From the NCBI RefSeq assembly GCF_002000245.1, contig NZ_MTCM01000001.1, positions 2,108,001 through 2,172,000 of the forward strand: 64,000 nucleotides of DNA, written 5' to 3'. The position numbers and the translations under genes were made by a program. The DNA is from Sphingobacterium sp. CZ-UAM (GTDB taxonomy: Bacteria; Bacteroidota; Bacteroidia; Sphingobacteriales; Sphingobacteriaceae). Of the stretch, positions 30,261 to 39,629 are shown piece by piece (positions within the stretch are counted from its first letter, which is position 1; every line of letters starts with the position of its first letter). Under the pieces are notes generated by a model. It worked only from the letters and a program-made list of their open reading frames with translations. It was not told the origin of the DNA and made no database searches.

Positions 30261-33200
30261 ATGTTAAAAACCTTTATAAATAGGCCCGTTCTAGCCACGG
30301 TCATTTCTATTATTTTAGTCATATTGGGCTTGGTGGGATTAAAGCTGCTCCCTGTATCCCGATTTCCGGAAATAGCACCGCCAAGTGTTCTCGTATCCCT
30401 GAGTTACCCTGGAGCAAATGCAGAGACGGTAGCAAAAAGCGTTTTATTACCTATTGAGGAAGCCATCAATGGTGTCGAAGATATGACCTATATCAAATCA
30501 TCTGCTTCCAACTCCGGCTCGGGCAGAGTATCTGTCTATTTCAAAACGGGAACAAATCCGGACATTGCTTCGGTCAATGTGCAGACCCGTATTTCCAAAG
30601 CGATCAGTTCGATTCCTGCTGAGGTAAACGAAGCTGGGATTACCGTTATGCCTCGCCAAACAGGGGTGATTATGACCATCAATCTATATTCAGATCATCA
30701 AGATAAGGCTTATGATGAAACCTTTTTACAGGCATACGCCCAGATCAATCTGATGCGTCCCCTCTTACGCGTAGACGGTGTCGCTCAGGTATCCCGGCTC
30801 GGAGCGAGGGATTATGCCATGCGGCTCTGGCTGAATCCTGAAAAGCTGGCCCTTTATAATCTGGTTCCCCAGGATATCATGACTGCCATCAAAGATCAAA
30901 ACTTTGAGATCGCACCGGGTAAATTTGGAGAAACGTCTGACGAAGCATTTGAAACAGTTATTCGGCACAAAGGACGTTTTACTACACCCGAAGAATTTCA
31001 GAGTATCGTCATCAAGACAAACAATGATGGTTCGGTGCTCTACCTCAAAGATGTTGCCCGTGTAGAATTTGGTGCTACAAATCTCAGTAGCGACAATAAG
31101 GTCAATGGTCATCCCGGACTGACGCTTAATCTGACTCAAACCAGCGGTTCCAATGCCCACGATATTGATATCGCTGTCCGAAAAGTACTCGAAGAACAGG
31201 CCAAGACATTCCCAAAAGGATTGCATTATGAAGTTACCTATTCTGTTCGTGATCAAATTGATGAATCTATTAATCAGGTTGAACACACTCTTTTCGAAGC
31301 GTTTATTTTAGTCTTTATCATTGTTTTTATCTTCCTACAGGACTTTAGGTCGACGCTGATTCCAGCGATTGCTATCCCCGTTTCTTTGATAGGAACTTTC
31401 TTTTTTCTGCAGCTCTTTGGATTCTCGCTCAATGTATTGACTATGTTTGCCCTGGTATTGGCCATTGGTATCGTTGTCGATGACGCTATTGTTGTTGTGG
31501 AGGCCATTCATGAGAAGATGCACAGTACGGGGTTAAAACCGAAAGCAGCAACATTGTCCACTATGTCGGAAATTACCGGTGCCATACTTTCCATTACCAT
31601 GGTCATGGCCGCGGTATTTTTACCCGTAGGTTTTATGGAAGGTCCAGCCGGGATCTTTTACCGGCAATTTGCGTACACCCTGGCAACAGCAATATTAATT
31701 TCAGCACTGAACGCGTTGACATTGAGTCCTGCGTTATGTGCGTTATTGCTAAAAGCTCCCAAGCATCAAAAAGAAGAAGAAAACAAATCGAGAATATTGC
31801 AATTTAAGGATCGTTTCTTTAAAGCCTTCAATACTTCCTTTGACCGCCTCACTGCGCGATATGTCAGGGTAGTCCAACTATTGATCAATCATAAAAAGAT
31901 TGCCTGGATAAGCTTGGTACTGATTACTGCTATCGGCGTCATTTTAATGATCAAAACACCGAAGAGCTTTATCCCTACAGAGGATGACGGTTTTATCACC
32001 TATAACATTGCACTTCCTCCAGGGGCCTCATTAAGCCGCACGACAGAGGTACTCCGTAGCACCGACAGTCTATTAAAAAAAAGAAAAGATATCGAGGGCA
32101 TGACCACGGTTTCCGGTTTCAATGCATTGGATGGGAGTTCAAGCCCTGCCTTTGCAGCAGGCTATATCACACTTAAACCCCATGCCAAGCGTAAGCACAT
32201 CAAAAATATCAATGCTTTTATGGATACGATCCGGAATGATCTCGCTCAGATAAATGAGGCCACATTTACGGTATTTCCAAGACCTACGGTACAGGGATTT
32301 GGTGATTTTGCCGGTATTGAGATGGTCCTCCAAGATCGCATGGGTGGCGACGTGCGGGACTTTAATACCATTGCTGATACTTTCATCAGCCAGCTGAATA
32401 CCCGTCCGGAAATCCGCAGCGCCTATACAAGTTTTAAATCCAATTTTCCCCAATACGAAGTGAACATTGATGCCGTCAAGGCAAAATCACTCGGTGTTGA
32501 GATCAAAGACTTGATGTCAACAATACGCTCCTATTTTGCGCGGGTCCAAGCCAGCGACTTTAATCGTTTTGGCCGCCAATACCGCGTGTACGTACAATCC
32601 GATTTCGATTTTCGTAAAGATCCTGAATCTTTCAATTCGATTTTTGTGCGGAACAACAAAGGTGAGATGGTGCCCATCAATACTATTTTGACACTGGAAA
32701 AAACTGTCGGACCGGAAACCATTACCCGTTACAACTTATACAATGCCATTTCAGTCAATATTACACCAGCAGAAGGTTATAGTACCGATGATGCTATGCA
32801 GGCCATCCAAAAACTAGCGGATGAAAAGCTCCCCGGAAACTATGGCTTTGAATGGACGGGCATGAGTTATGAAGAGAGCCAGTCCGGATCACAGACCATT
32901 CTGATCTTTGTATTGAGTATCCTGTTTGTATACTTTTTACTCGCTGCACAATACGAAAGTTACATCCTACCCTGGGCTGTTCTATTATCTATTCCTGTGG
33001 GTCTGATCGGTGTTTTTTCGGTGATCAATCTTGTTGGTTTACAGAACAATATTTATGTCCAGGTGGGATTGATTATGCTGATCGGTCTCCTTGCTAAAAA
33101 CGCGATCCTTATCGTTGAGTTCGCTGTACAGGAACGCAAGAATGGAAAATCCATTGTTGAAGCAGCCATCAGCGGTTCAAAGCTCAGGTTAAGACCAATC

Positions 33201-33413
33201 CTGATGACAAGTCTCGCTTTTGTTGCGGGCCTTGTTCCACTGATGTGGACAGTTGGTCCCTCAGCCATTGGCAACCATTCCATCAGCTTCAGCGCTGCAG
33301 GCGGCATGCTGCTGGGCGTTGCCTTTGGTATCTTTATTATTCCGGTACTCTTTGTTGTCTTCAAAGGGCTGGACGAAAAATTACAGGATAAAATCGCTAA
33401 AGAAGAAGAATGA
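30261..33413 (+). CDS. RND efflux permease, HAE1/AcrB family
   Basis: Complete 1,050-residue proton-driven efflux permease of the inner membrane. The N-terminal NRPVLATVISIILVILGLVG helix, the porter repeats and twelve helices are present. The TM4 proton-relay aspartates fall at 407 and 408 (GIVVDDAIVVVEA), the same numbers as in AcrB, and the TM10 lysine is at about residue 946 (LLAKNAILIVEFA). It is paralogous to the truncated permease at 1-1965. Its last 4 bases overlap the outer-membrane factor start (ATGA). Confidence 0.96.
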   Translation: MLKTFINRPVLATVISIILVILGLVGLKLLPVSRFPEIAPPSVLVSLSYPGANAETVAKSVLLPIEEAINGVEDMTYIKSSASNSGSGRVSVYFKTGTNPDIASVNVQTRISKAISSIPAEVNEAGITVMPRQTGVIMTINLYSDHQDKAYDETFLQAYAQINLMRPLLRVDGVAQVSRLGARDYAMRLWLNPEKLALYNLVPQDIMTAIKDQNFEIAPGKFGETSDEAFETVIRHKGRFTTPEEFQSIVIKTNNDGSVLYLKDVARVEFGATNLSSDNKVNGHPGLTLNLTQTSGSNAHDIDIAVRKVLEEQAKTFPKGLHYEVTYSVRDQIDESINQVEHTLFEAFILVFIIVFIFLQDFRSTLIPAIAIPVSLIGTFFFLQLFGFSLNVLTMFALVLAIGIVVDDAIVVVEAIHEKMHSTGLKPKAATLSTMSEITGAILSITMVMAAVFLPVGFMEGPAGIFYRQFAYTLATAILISALNALTLSPALCALLLKAPKHQKEEENKSRILQFKDRFFKAFNTSFDRLTARYVRVVQLLINHKKIAWISLVLITAIGVILMIKTPKSFIPTEDDGFITYNIALPPGASLSRTTEVLRSTDSLLKKRKDIEGMTTVSGFNALDGSSSPAFAAGYITLKPHAKRKHIKNINAFMDTIRNDLAQINEATFTVFPRPTVQGFGDFAGIEMVLQDRMGGDVRDFNTIADTFISQLNTRPEIRSAYTSFKSNFPQYEVNIDAVKAKSLGVEIKDLMSTIRSYFARVQASDFNRFGRQYRVYVQSDFDFRKDPESFNSIFVRNNKGEMVPINTILTLEKTVGPETITRYNLYNAISVNITPAEGYSTDDAMQAIQKLADEKLPGNYGFEWTGMSYEESQSGSQTILIFVLSILFVYFLLAAQYESYILPWAVLLSIPVGLIGVFSVINLVGLQNNIYVQVGLIMLIGLLAKNAILIVEFAVQERKNGKSIVEAAISGSKLRLRPILMTSLAFVAGLVPLMWTVGPSAIGNHSISFSAAGGMLLGVAFGIFIIPVLFVVFKGLDEKLQDKIAKEEE

Positions 33414-34876
33414 AGAACATAAAAAAATACATTTCAGCACTAAGTGTGGCTATGGGGCTACTGGTTTTGATGAATGCCTGTAAAATCGGCAAAGATTATG
33501 TTCAGCCCAAACTAAAACTTCCCACGACTTTCCGGGGTGACTCCTTAGATTATTTTGGAGACACCTCCAGTATGGGATTGATTCACTGGAAATCGTTCTT
33601 TCATGATCCCACGCTAAAGGTACTGATTGATTCCGCACTGGCCAATAATTTTGAAATGAAGACGGCGCTGCTGAACCTACAGATCTCAAACCGAGTCCTG
33701 GCACAAAATAAATCCAATTATCTGCCTAGCGTCAGTGCGACCATAGCCAATGGAAACCGTACCTGGCGATCGAAAGAGTTTGGAAGCGGTCCATTGTCAA
33801 AGTACTATGAGCACAAGGAATCAAAAGCACCGGAAAACATGTTTGTGTATCAATCTCAATTTGGCTCTGACATCAGTTTCAGCTGGGAGATCGATATCTG
33901 GAAAAAAATTAGCAGTAAACAGGAACAGCTTCTGGCGGAGTACTTAGATACTCAGGAAGCCAAAAATGCGATCCAGACCAATATTATCACATCTGTTGCC
34001 AAAGGCTATTTCAATCTGCTGATGTTAGATGCGAAAATTGAAGTCGCCAAACGCAATGTCCAATTGAACGATAGCACATTAAGAATGATTAAGCTGCAAT
34101 ACAATGCAGGTGAAATTACAGCGCTAGCCATTCAGCAGACAGAGTCCCAGCGCCTATTAGCCGCCTCGCTCGTACCCGAATTGGAAAAACAGATTGTCAT
34201 TCAAGAGAATGCACTTCAAACCCTAACAGGAAGACTTCCGGACAGTATTAAACGAGGCACTTCGTACGAACATCTTTTTGCGGAGAGTAAGGATATATCG
34301 CTCGGTTCGCCTATTGAAATCATACGCAATCGACCGGACATCCGCTCCGCCGAGTTTCAGTTGATGGCCGCCAACGCCAGCGCCAATATACAGCAGGCGA
34401 TGCGCTACCCCGCCCTCAATATCGGTGGTGTACTGGGTGTAAATTCCATGCTTCCCCGTAATTGGTTTAACATCCCCGGTGCATTATTAGGCGGCATCAC
34501 GGGCAACCTGACAACACCAATTTTCAAGAACAAAACATTGAAAACACAATATGAAGTTGCCAAACTTGAACGGGACAAAGCCGAAATCCAGCTTCAACAG
34601 AAAGTGGTTGAAGCTGTAGCCGAGGTCTCCAATGCCGTAGTAACGGTAGACAAACAGCGGGAACAGCTTGAGCTGGCCAGAAAACGGGTGGATAACGCCC
34701 ATCTGGCGGTAAAGAATGCAAACTTACTCTTTAAAAGTGGCTATGCGACCTATCTGGAAGTTATTACGGCACAAAGCAACGCCCTGGATAGTGATCTGGA
34801 TCTGGTCGAGCTGCGCCAACAGCATCTGGATGGATTTGTTGATCTCTACCGTTCTTTAGGGGGCGGTTGGAGATAA
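33410..34876 (+). CDS. RND outer-membrane factor lipoprotein, NodT/OprM family
   Basis: Outer-membrane channel of the second RND pump. The 488-residue protein has lipobox LMNAC (Cys24), followed by KIGKDYVQPKLKLP, which mirrors the first pump's channel. Family blocks SWEIDIWKK, IEIIRNRPDIRSAEFQLMAA and GYATYLEVITAQSNALDSDL are all present. The start overlaps the permease stop by 4 bases, so translation is coupled. Confidence 0.93.
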   Translation: MKNIKKYISALSVAMGLLVLMNACKIGKDYVQPKLKLPTTFRGDSLDYFGDTSSMGLIHWKSFFHDPTLKVLIDSALANNFEMKTALLNLQISNRVLAQNKSNYLPSVSATIANGNRTWRSKEFGSGPLSKYYEHKESKAPENMFVYQSQFGSDISFSWEIDIWKKISSKQEQLLAEYLDTQEAKNAIQTNIITSVAKGYFNLLMLDAKIEVAKRNVQLNDSTLRMIKLQYNAGEITALAIQQTESQRLLAASLVPELEKQIVIQENALQTLTGRLPDSIKRGTSYEHLFAESKDISLGSPIEIIRNRPDIRSAEFQLMAANASANIQQAMRYPALNIGGVLGVNSMLPRNWFNIPGALLGGITGNLTTPIFKNKTLKTQYEVAKLERDKAEIQLQQKVVEAVAEVSNAVVTVDKQREQLELARKRVDNAHLAVKNANLLFKSGYATYLEVITAQSNALDSDLDLVELRQQHLDGFVDLYRSLGGGWR

Positions 34877-34890
34877 TGAATTAAAAACAC

Positions 34891-34898
34891 TATTTTTG
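34891..34898 (+). promoter_or_regulatory. -7 promoter box TATTTTTG of a small gene
   Basis: TAnnTTTG with a TTG at 34867-34869 (spacer 21). The box ends 4 bases before the ATG at 34903, which predicts a leaderless transcript separate from the RND operon. Confidence 0.6.
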
Positions 34899-34902
34899 TT
34901 GT

Positions 34903-35115
34903 ATGACGCCAGAAGAATTAAAACACTATTTTCAGTCCAGGGACTTACCCAAATCATTGGAAATACAACAAGATATGCAAGTGTTTGATGTGGAAAGATT
35001 TATCAGCACCAGTTTTATCCATGTTGGCTTATGGAAAAAAGATCTGAGTAAATGCCCTGCTTGGGTCAGGCTTTTAAAATTTAAGGAAGCACTGGAAAAT
35101 AATGAAAAAGTCTAA
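34903..35115 (+). CDS. small conserved protein, possibly DUF6965-like
   Basis: A 70-residue acidic, soluble protein beginning MTPEELKHYFQSRDLPKSLE and ending with a basic-hydrophobic helix (CPAWVRLLKFKEALENN). The opening ELKHYFQ..LPK pattern resembles a small Bacteroidota family of unknown function that I associate with DUF6965; this is tentative. It has its own promoter box and terminator, so it is probably a real, independently expressed gene. Confidence 0.65.
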   Translation: MTPEELKHYFQSRDLPKSLEIQQDMQVFDVERFISTSFIHVGLWKKDLSKCPAWVRLLKFKEALENNEKV

Positions 35116-35135
35116 CAAATTGTTAGGCTTTTTTT
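35108..35135 (+). terminator. terminator of the small gene at 34903
   Basis: 10-bp stem of AAGTCTAACA and its partner TGTTAGGCTT (one wobble) followed by seven T residues. It overlaps the stop codon. Confidence 0.85.
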
Positions 35136-35264
35136 GTGAATGTTTTTGGTGGCTTTTATATTCATTAAGGTATATGAGCTCCTTATGTCCAATCTATCGA
35201 TCATAGAGAATCTCCAAGTCAACTTTAATCTCCGTGCATTTATGGGCGGATCAAGTTTTTAAGC

Positions 35265-35633
35265 TTAGCAAATTTGCTGTAACAAAGCAGACATATCTTC
35301 CTTGGAGAAAATCTGCTCTACGCCTCCAGCCAACATTTCGATCCGTTCGCTTTCGTCACTACTTGAGGTCAGACCAAATATACGAATAGAAGGAAATTTG
35401 TCCCTGACAATCTTTGCAGTCTCAATACCGTTCAGGATCGGCATGTGCAAGTCCAATATGCACACTTCAGGCAACGTTTTAGGATGTTCAATTAAATAAT
35501 TGATCAGATCTCGCCCATTAGAGGCACAATAAACCAAATCCAATGAATGGGATTGGGCCATAGCCTTCATCATCACATGATGAATCATCGCATCATCTGC
35601 GTAGACAATCTTACATTTACTTTTGGTATCCAT
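35265..35633 (-). CDS. stand-alone response-regulator receiver protein
   Basis: A 122-residue single receiver (REC) domain with no output domain. The acidic pair is in IVYADDAMIHH, the phosphoacceptor is Asp61 (CILDLHMPILNG), the Thr/Ser switch is in FGLTSSSDES and the conserved Lys in IFSKED. Such proteins act as phosphorelay intermediates or bind a partner. The acidic-pair context (YADDAMIHH) resembles receivers paired with LuxR-type outputs, but none is present. No histidine kinase gene is adjacent. Confidence 0.88.
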   Translation of the reverse strand: MDTKSKCKIVYADDAMIHHVMMKAMAQSHSLDLVYCASNGRDLINYLIEHPKTLPEVCILDLHMPILNGIETAKIVRDKFPSIRIFGLTSSSDESERIEMLAGGVEQIFSKEDMSALLQQIC

Positions 35634-35885
35634 TCGAAAAAGAGATCATTCAGCTAATTATTACAATAAAATTCTATAAATATGTAATAAAATAAAAAAT
35701 ATGGAAATAAGTTAACAATAATTATGTTCCTATGCAAATCTTATTTCAAAATACACATCACGACACAACGATCTTATTCAATTCAAATTGAATAACAATA
35801 ACTTCATTGGGGAGCTATAGTTCATTAGCTAAAATAGCTGAACAATTAGGAGTAAGGAAAGATTTAATTTAACGCTAAAGCGTCA
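35634..35885. other. intergenic stretch with a short coding-like relic
   Basis: 252 AT-rich bases. At about 35805-35871 the plus strand reads SLGSYSSLAKIAEQLGVRKD, then LI and a stop, with an in-frame stop shortly upstream. It looks like the C-terminal scrap of a lost gene, but it is too short to be sure. Confidence 0.3.
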
Positions 35886-36089
35886 TTAAAAGTCATCTTC
35901 TATAATTTCAGCCACTCGTCCTACTTGACCATCAGTCAGCCTTACTTTTATTCCTCTTGAATGATAAGGTGAGGATGTCAGTAAATCCTTTACAATACCT
36001 TCAGTAAGATTCCCTGTTCGCTGGTCTTTTTTTAGAATGATATTTACCAACATTCCGGGCTTTACATCCGCTCTATTTCTTCCGTCCAT
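35886..36089 (-). CDS. YwbE family protein
   Basis: A 67-residue conserved protein of the YwbE (DUF2196) family: MDGRNRADVKPGMLVNIILK, then TGNLTEGIVKDLLT, SSPYHSRGIKVRLTDGQVGR and VAEI. The fold is probably a small beta barrel. Function is unknown. I use the ATG at 36089, because MDGRNR is the normal family N-terminus and the earlier TTG adds only two residues. Confidence 0.9.
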   Translation of the reverse strand: MDGRNRADVKPGMLVNIILKKDQRTGNLTEGIVKDLLTSSPYHSRGIKVRLTDGQVGRVAEIIEDDF

Positions 36090-36112
36090 GGTCAAATTTA
36101 AGAAATAAAAAA

Positions 36113-36135
36113 GGAGTTTTCCAAAAGAAAACTCC
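36113..36135 (-). terminator. terminator of the dxr-rseP operon
   Basis: 9-bp stem GGAGTTTTC / GAAAACTCC with a 5-base loop and a minus-strand T run, just after the rseP stop. Confidence 0.82.
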
Positions 36136-36155
36136 CCTATTTTTTGTTGGATAAG

Positions 36156-37481
36156 CTATTTGAACAACTTAAAAATATCGTTACCAAATATAAACACCAT
36201 CAGTCCCAAAAGGATAAAGAATCCGACCATTTGTGCTTTTTCGAGAAATTTTTCACTCAGCGGCTTCCCTTGGATCATTTCGATCAGTAAGAATACAACG
36301 TGACCGCCATCCAGTGCCGGAATAGGTAGTAAATTCATAAATGCAAGAGCCATTGAAAGCATACCAACCAAAGACCAGAACCGAATCCAATCCACTTCAG
36401 TACCGAATAAGGTGGCAATACCGATAGGACCAGATAGGGCTTTATCAGCACGTACCTCCCCTTTGAATATTTTACCGAATCCTTTTGCATTATCCGTGAT
36501 TACCGTAAATGCTTTTTTGGCACCTATTGGGAAAGCCTCCATAAGTGTATAATTCGTTGTAAACGATTTAATGGAATAATCGTGATTGATACCAATCCCT
36601 AACATAGCATCCGCAGGTACATTACCCTTTAGGGCAACCTCTGTTCCTGCACGGATTACTTTGATGACAACAGCTTTATTGGCATTTGCTTTAATCAATG
36701 TTCTGAATTGATCAAAGAAAGGTACCTGAATATCATTTACTGCCACGATACTATCCCCTTTCGCGAAGCCCATTTTGCTGGCTACGGATCCAGCAGCTAC
36801 TTGCGCCACGCTTGTTGTTTTCACGCGGGGTTCAATGAATTTTTCTCCTTTTTTATCAGACAAGGTATTCAATAAATCCGCTGGTACTTTGATTTCTTTT
36901 GTTGCGCCATCCCGTTCTACCGTAAGGGCCACACCGCCCATCAGGACTTTAGAACCAAGCAACTCCGAGTAGTTTTCAACCCGGTGCCCATCTATTGCGA
37001 TCACTTTATCACCCGCTTTAAGACCGATAGATTCACCAATAGAGCCCGGTACGATACCGTTTACCAGTTGATCCATTTTGACATCGGTATTCCCCATTTT
37101 AAAGGTCAGCATCCAAAAGACAAGGATACCCACGATGATATTGACGATAATACCACCTAGCATCACGATCAGACGTTGCCAGGCTGGTTTTGAGCGGAAC
37201 TCCCAAGGTTGTGGCTCTCCTTTCAGCTGTTCGGTGTCCATTGACTCATCGATCATACCGGCAATTTTCACATAGCCACCCAGCGGTAACCAGCCGATAC
37301 CATACTCACAACCTTTATAGTTGAATTTAAATAATTTCACTCCCCATGCATCAAAGAACAAATAGAATTTCTCCACTTTAATTCCAAATGCACGTGCTGC
37401 TAAAAAATGTCCTAGCTCATGTAGAACAATTAAAATTGACAAGCCTAAAATCACTTGTCCGACCATAATTAAAACACCCAT
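36156..37481 (-). CDS. rseP: RIP metalloprotease RseP (site-2 protease)
   Basis: Intramembrane zinc protease of the M50 family. The 441-residue protein has the catalytic HELGH at residues 21-25 in the first membrane helix, the third ligand region LLPIPALDGGH in a C-terminal helix, and two PDZ-like domains between them (for example GIVPGSIGESIGLKAGDKVI and AAGSVASKMGFAKGDSIVAV). It acts in envelope-stress or anti-sigma cleavage in other bacteria. It lies 15 bases after dxr in the same direction, a common pairing in bacteria. Confidence 0.95.
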   Translation of the reverse strand: MGVLIMVGQVILGLSILIVLHELGHFLAARAFGIKVEKFYLFFDAWGVKLFKFNYKGCEYGIGWLPLGGYVKIAGMIDESMDTEQLKGEPQPWEFRSKPAWQRLIVMLGGIIVNIIVGILVFWMLTFKMGNTDVKMDQLVNGIVPGSIGESIGLKAGDKVIAIDGHRVENYSELLGSKVLMGGVALTVERDGATKEIKVPADLLNTLSDKKGEKFIEPRVKTTSVAQVAAGSVASKMGFAKGDSIVAVNDIQVPFFDQFRTLIKANANKAVVIKVIRAGTEVALKGNVPADAMLGIGINHDYSIKSFTTNYTLMEAFPIGAKKAFTVITDNAKGFGKIFKGEVRADKALSGPIGIATLFGTEVDWIRFWSLVGMLSMALAFMNLLPIPALDGGHVVFLLIEMIQGKPLSEKFLEKAQMVGFFILLGLMVFIFGNDIFKLFK

Positions 37482-37496
37482 GTATGCTTTCTATAT

Positions 37497-38654
37497 TTAA
37501 TCTTTGATTATTTCTTTTGTTATTAACCTTGCCAGCCGATCCGTCTCCAGATAGTCCTCCAGTGTCGGACTGGCGATAAATTCCACCTTTTCCAGTGTAT
37601 GCTCAATGAGATCACTCATCTCCAGGAAGCCAACTTTATCCGCAAGAAAAGCAGCCACCACCACTTCATTTGCAGCATTCAATATACAGGATTTATTTCC
37701 ACCGGCCCGAAGCGTTTCGTAAGCCAAGGCTAGGTTGCGAAAAGTCTCCATATCTGCCTTTTCAAAATGGAGCGTTGGATAATCCATAAAATTGAACCGT
37801 TCAAAATTATTTTCAAATCGGGCGGGATAGGTCAACGCATATTGAATAGGCAGCTTCATATCCGGCAGCCCCATTTGTGCTTTCATAGATCCATCTTCAA
37901 ATTGAACCAGGGAATGTACGATCGACTGCGGGTGTACAATGACATCCACCTGATCGATCGCTAGATCAAAGAGCCATTTCGCTTCGATCACCTCTAGTCC
38001 TTTGTTCATTAAAGAAGCGGAATCTATCGTAATTTTGGCACCCATAGACCAATTGGGATGTTTTAGCGCCTGCGCTTTCGTTACCTGCAGCAGTTCCTCC
38101 CTTTTTCTTCCACGAAAAGGCCCTCCAGAAGCCGTCACATAAATTTTCTCGATTGGATTCTGATCCTCTCCGACCAGACATTGAAAGATTGCCGAATGTT
38201 CAGAGTCTACGGGCAACATGTTGACACCGTATTCCCTGACCAAGGCCATAATGAGTTCACCGGCAACCACCAGGGTTTCCTTATTTGCCAGGGCAATATC
38301 TTTTCCGGATTGAATAGCCATGACCGTAGGTTTTAAGCCTGCGGAGCCCACAATTGCGTTTAAGACAATATCGATTTCAGCGTACTGCACCGCTTCAATC
38401 AAGCCCTCTTCCCCATATAATACCGTCGTGCGCTGAAGCGCCAAGGCTTCTTTAACTATTTTATATTGGATCGGATCGGTCACAACGACCGATTTTGGTT
38501 TAAACTCTAACGCTTGTTTGATCAGTAAGTCACCATTGCTACCGCATGTCAGAACAACAGCTTCAAACTTATCCGGAAAGGCTCTAATAACATCCAAGGC
38601 CTGTGTACCAACACTGCCCGTTGCCCCTAAAATGGCAATTCCTTTTTTACTCAA
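37497..38654 (-). CDS. dxr: 1-deoxy-D-xylulose 5-phosphate reductoisomerase
   Basis: NADPH-dependent second step of the MEP isoprenoid pathway. Visible motifs are the dinucleotide loop AILGATGSVGTQALDVI, ALANKETLVVAGELI, the metal/substrate site VDSEHSAIFQCL and the flexible loop YVTASGGPFRG. The 385-residue length is normal. The start is TTG (38652-38654): an in-frame stop lies five codons upstream and the TTG gives the standard SKKGIAILGATGS N-terminus. Confidence 0.96.
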   Translation of the reverse strand: MSKKGIAILGATGSVGTQALDVIRAFPDKFEAVVLTCGSNGDLLIKQALEFKPKSVVVTDPIQYKIVKEALALQRTTVLYGEEGLIEAVQYAEIDIVLNAIVGSAGLKPTVMAIQSGKDIALANKETLVVAGELIMALVREYGVNMLPVDSEHSAIFQCLVGEDQNPIEKIYVTASGGPFRGRKREELLQVTKAQALKHPNWSMGAKITIDSASLMNKGLEVIEAKWLFDLAIDQVDVIVHPQSIVHSLVQFEDGSMKAQMGLPDMKLPIQYALTYPARFENNFERFNFMDYPTLHFEKADMETFRNLALAYETLRAGGNKSCILNAANEVVVAAFLADKVGFLEMSDLIEHTLEKVEFIASPTLEDYLETDRLARLITKEIIKD

Positions 38655-38669
38655 AACCTTCTCTCTTTA

Positions 38670-39476
38670 TTAAAATATATTATTCAAAATCTTCGGATCC
38701 TCTCCACCGTGGTAATCCGACATCATTTCCCGGTAAGCTACCGAAACAACGATACAGGCCAAAGGTACCACCAGAAACGAGCTCACAAGGTTCAAAATAA
38801 TAAAAATTATGTAATATTCTAAATAATTAAAATACATCTGCAGTAATTGAAAAAAAGCAAATACCGCCAAGATTAATAATAATTTGAATACGTTGCCCTT
38901 GGTCAATGCAAAGCTAAAGCGTAGTGACTTAAAGGTTCCTGCATGTTTATCAATGATAAAGAAGGGGTAAAATGCAACACGAATAATCAAAATAAAAGTC
39001 AATATTGCAGCTACAAAAACGACAAAGACAGTAAACTTACTCATGATTTCTGCCCGATTTTCGCCATTTTCAAACAAATATAAAAACGGAAGCGATACAG
39101 CACCCAAAATCATCAATAACGCAATGGATAATACCATAATACTTAACATTGCGCCGAAAAAATAAGCCAGTTCCTTACTGCTCGGTACACAATGAATCAA
39201 TTTCTTATCCTGGTTGCCATCGATCAGATTGAGGATGTATTTAAACAAAGTAAGGTTCAGTCCAAAATACATGACCATAAAAAAGAAGGCCATAAAACCG
39301 CTCAGTACCACATTGAAATCACTGATTGTTGTTGCCAAAAAATTGGATAAACCAGAGGTGATAAATAGCAAAAAACATAGGCCAGCAACAGAAAAATAAT
39401 GCTTTTTCAATAGCTCCAACGACCTATTAAAAACTTCATTTACGGCAAAAGTACTTTCCTTTAGGAATTGAATCAT
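38670..39476 (-). CDS. polytopic membrane protein, function unknown
   Basis: A 268-residue protein with about six long hydrophobic helices. It begins MIQFLKESTFAVNEVFNRSL, and polar segments such as GNQDKKLIHCVPSSKE separate the helices. The pattern resembles the membrane domain found in glycerophosphodiester-phosphodiesterase-like proteins of Bacteroidota, but there is no catalytic domain. It is 15 bases upstream of dxr on the same strand and may be co-transcribed. I do not assign a function. Confidence 0.7.
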   Translation of the reverse strand: MIQFLKESTFAVNEVFNRSLELLKKHYFSVAGLCFLLFITSGLSNFLATTISDFNVVLSGFMAFFFMVMYFGLNLTLFKYILNLIDGNQDKKLIHCVPSSKELAYFFGAMLSIMVLSIALLMILGAVSLPFLYLFENGENRAEIMSKFTVFVVFVAAILTFILIIRVAFYPFFIIDKHAGTFKSLRFSFALTKGNVFKLLLILAVFAFFQLLQMYFNYLEYYIIFIILNLVSSFLVVPLACIVVSVAYREMMSDYHGGEDPKILNNIF

Positions 39477-39576
39477 TTTTTCTTTGAATAAACTTTTACA
39501 AAGATGCCATTATTTTTAATTTCCAACAATTTACATTGCTATAAAATTGATATTTTTTGAGTTTTTTAACATAAAA

Positions 39577-39609
39577 AAATCCCCTATCTTAACAAAAGAT
39601 AAGGGATTT
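39577..39609 (-). terminator. terminator of the DPP-IV gene
   Basis: 14-bp stem (AAATCCCCTATCTT and its near-complement) with a minus-strand run of seven T residues, 20 bases after the peptidase stop. Confidence 0.85.
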
Positions 39610-39629
39610 GAGCAGAATTACTGTATAGG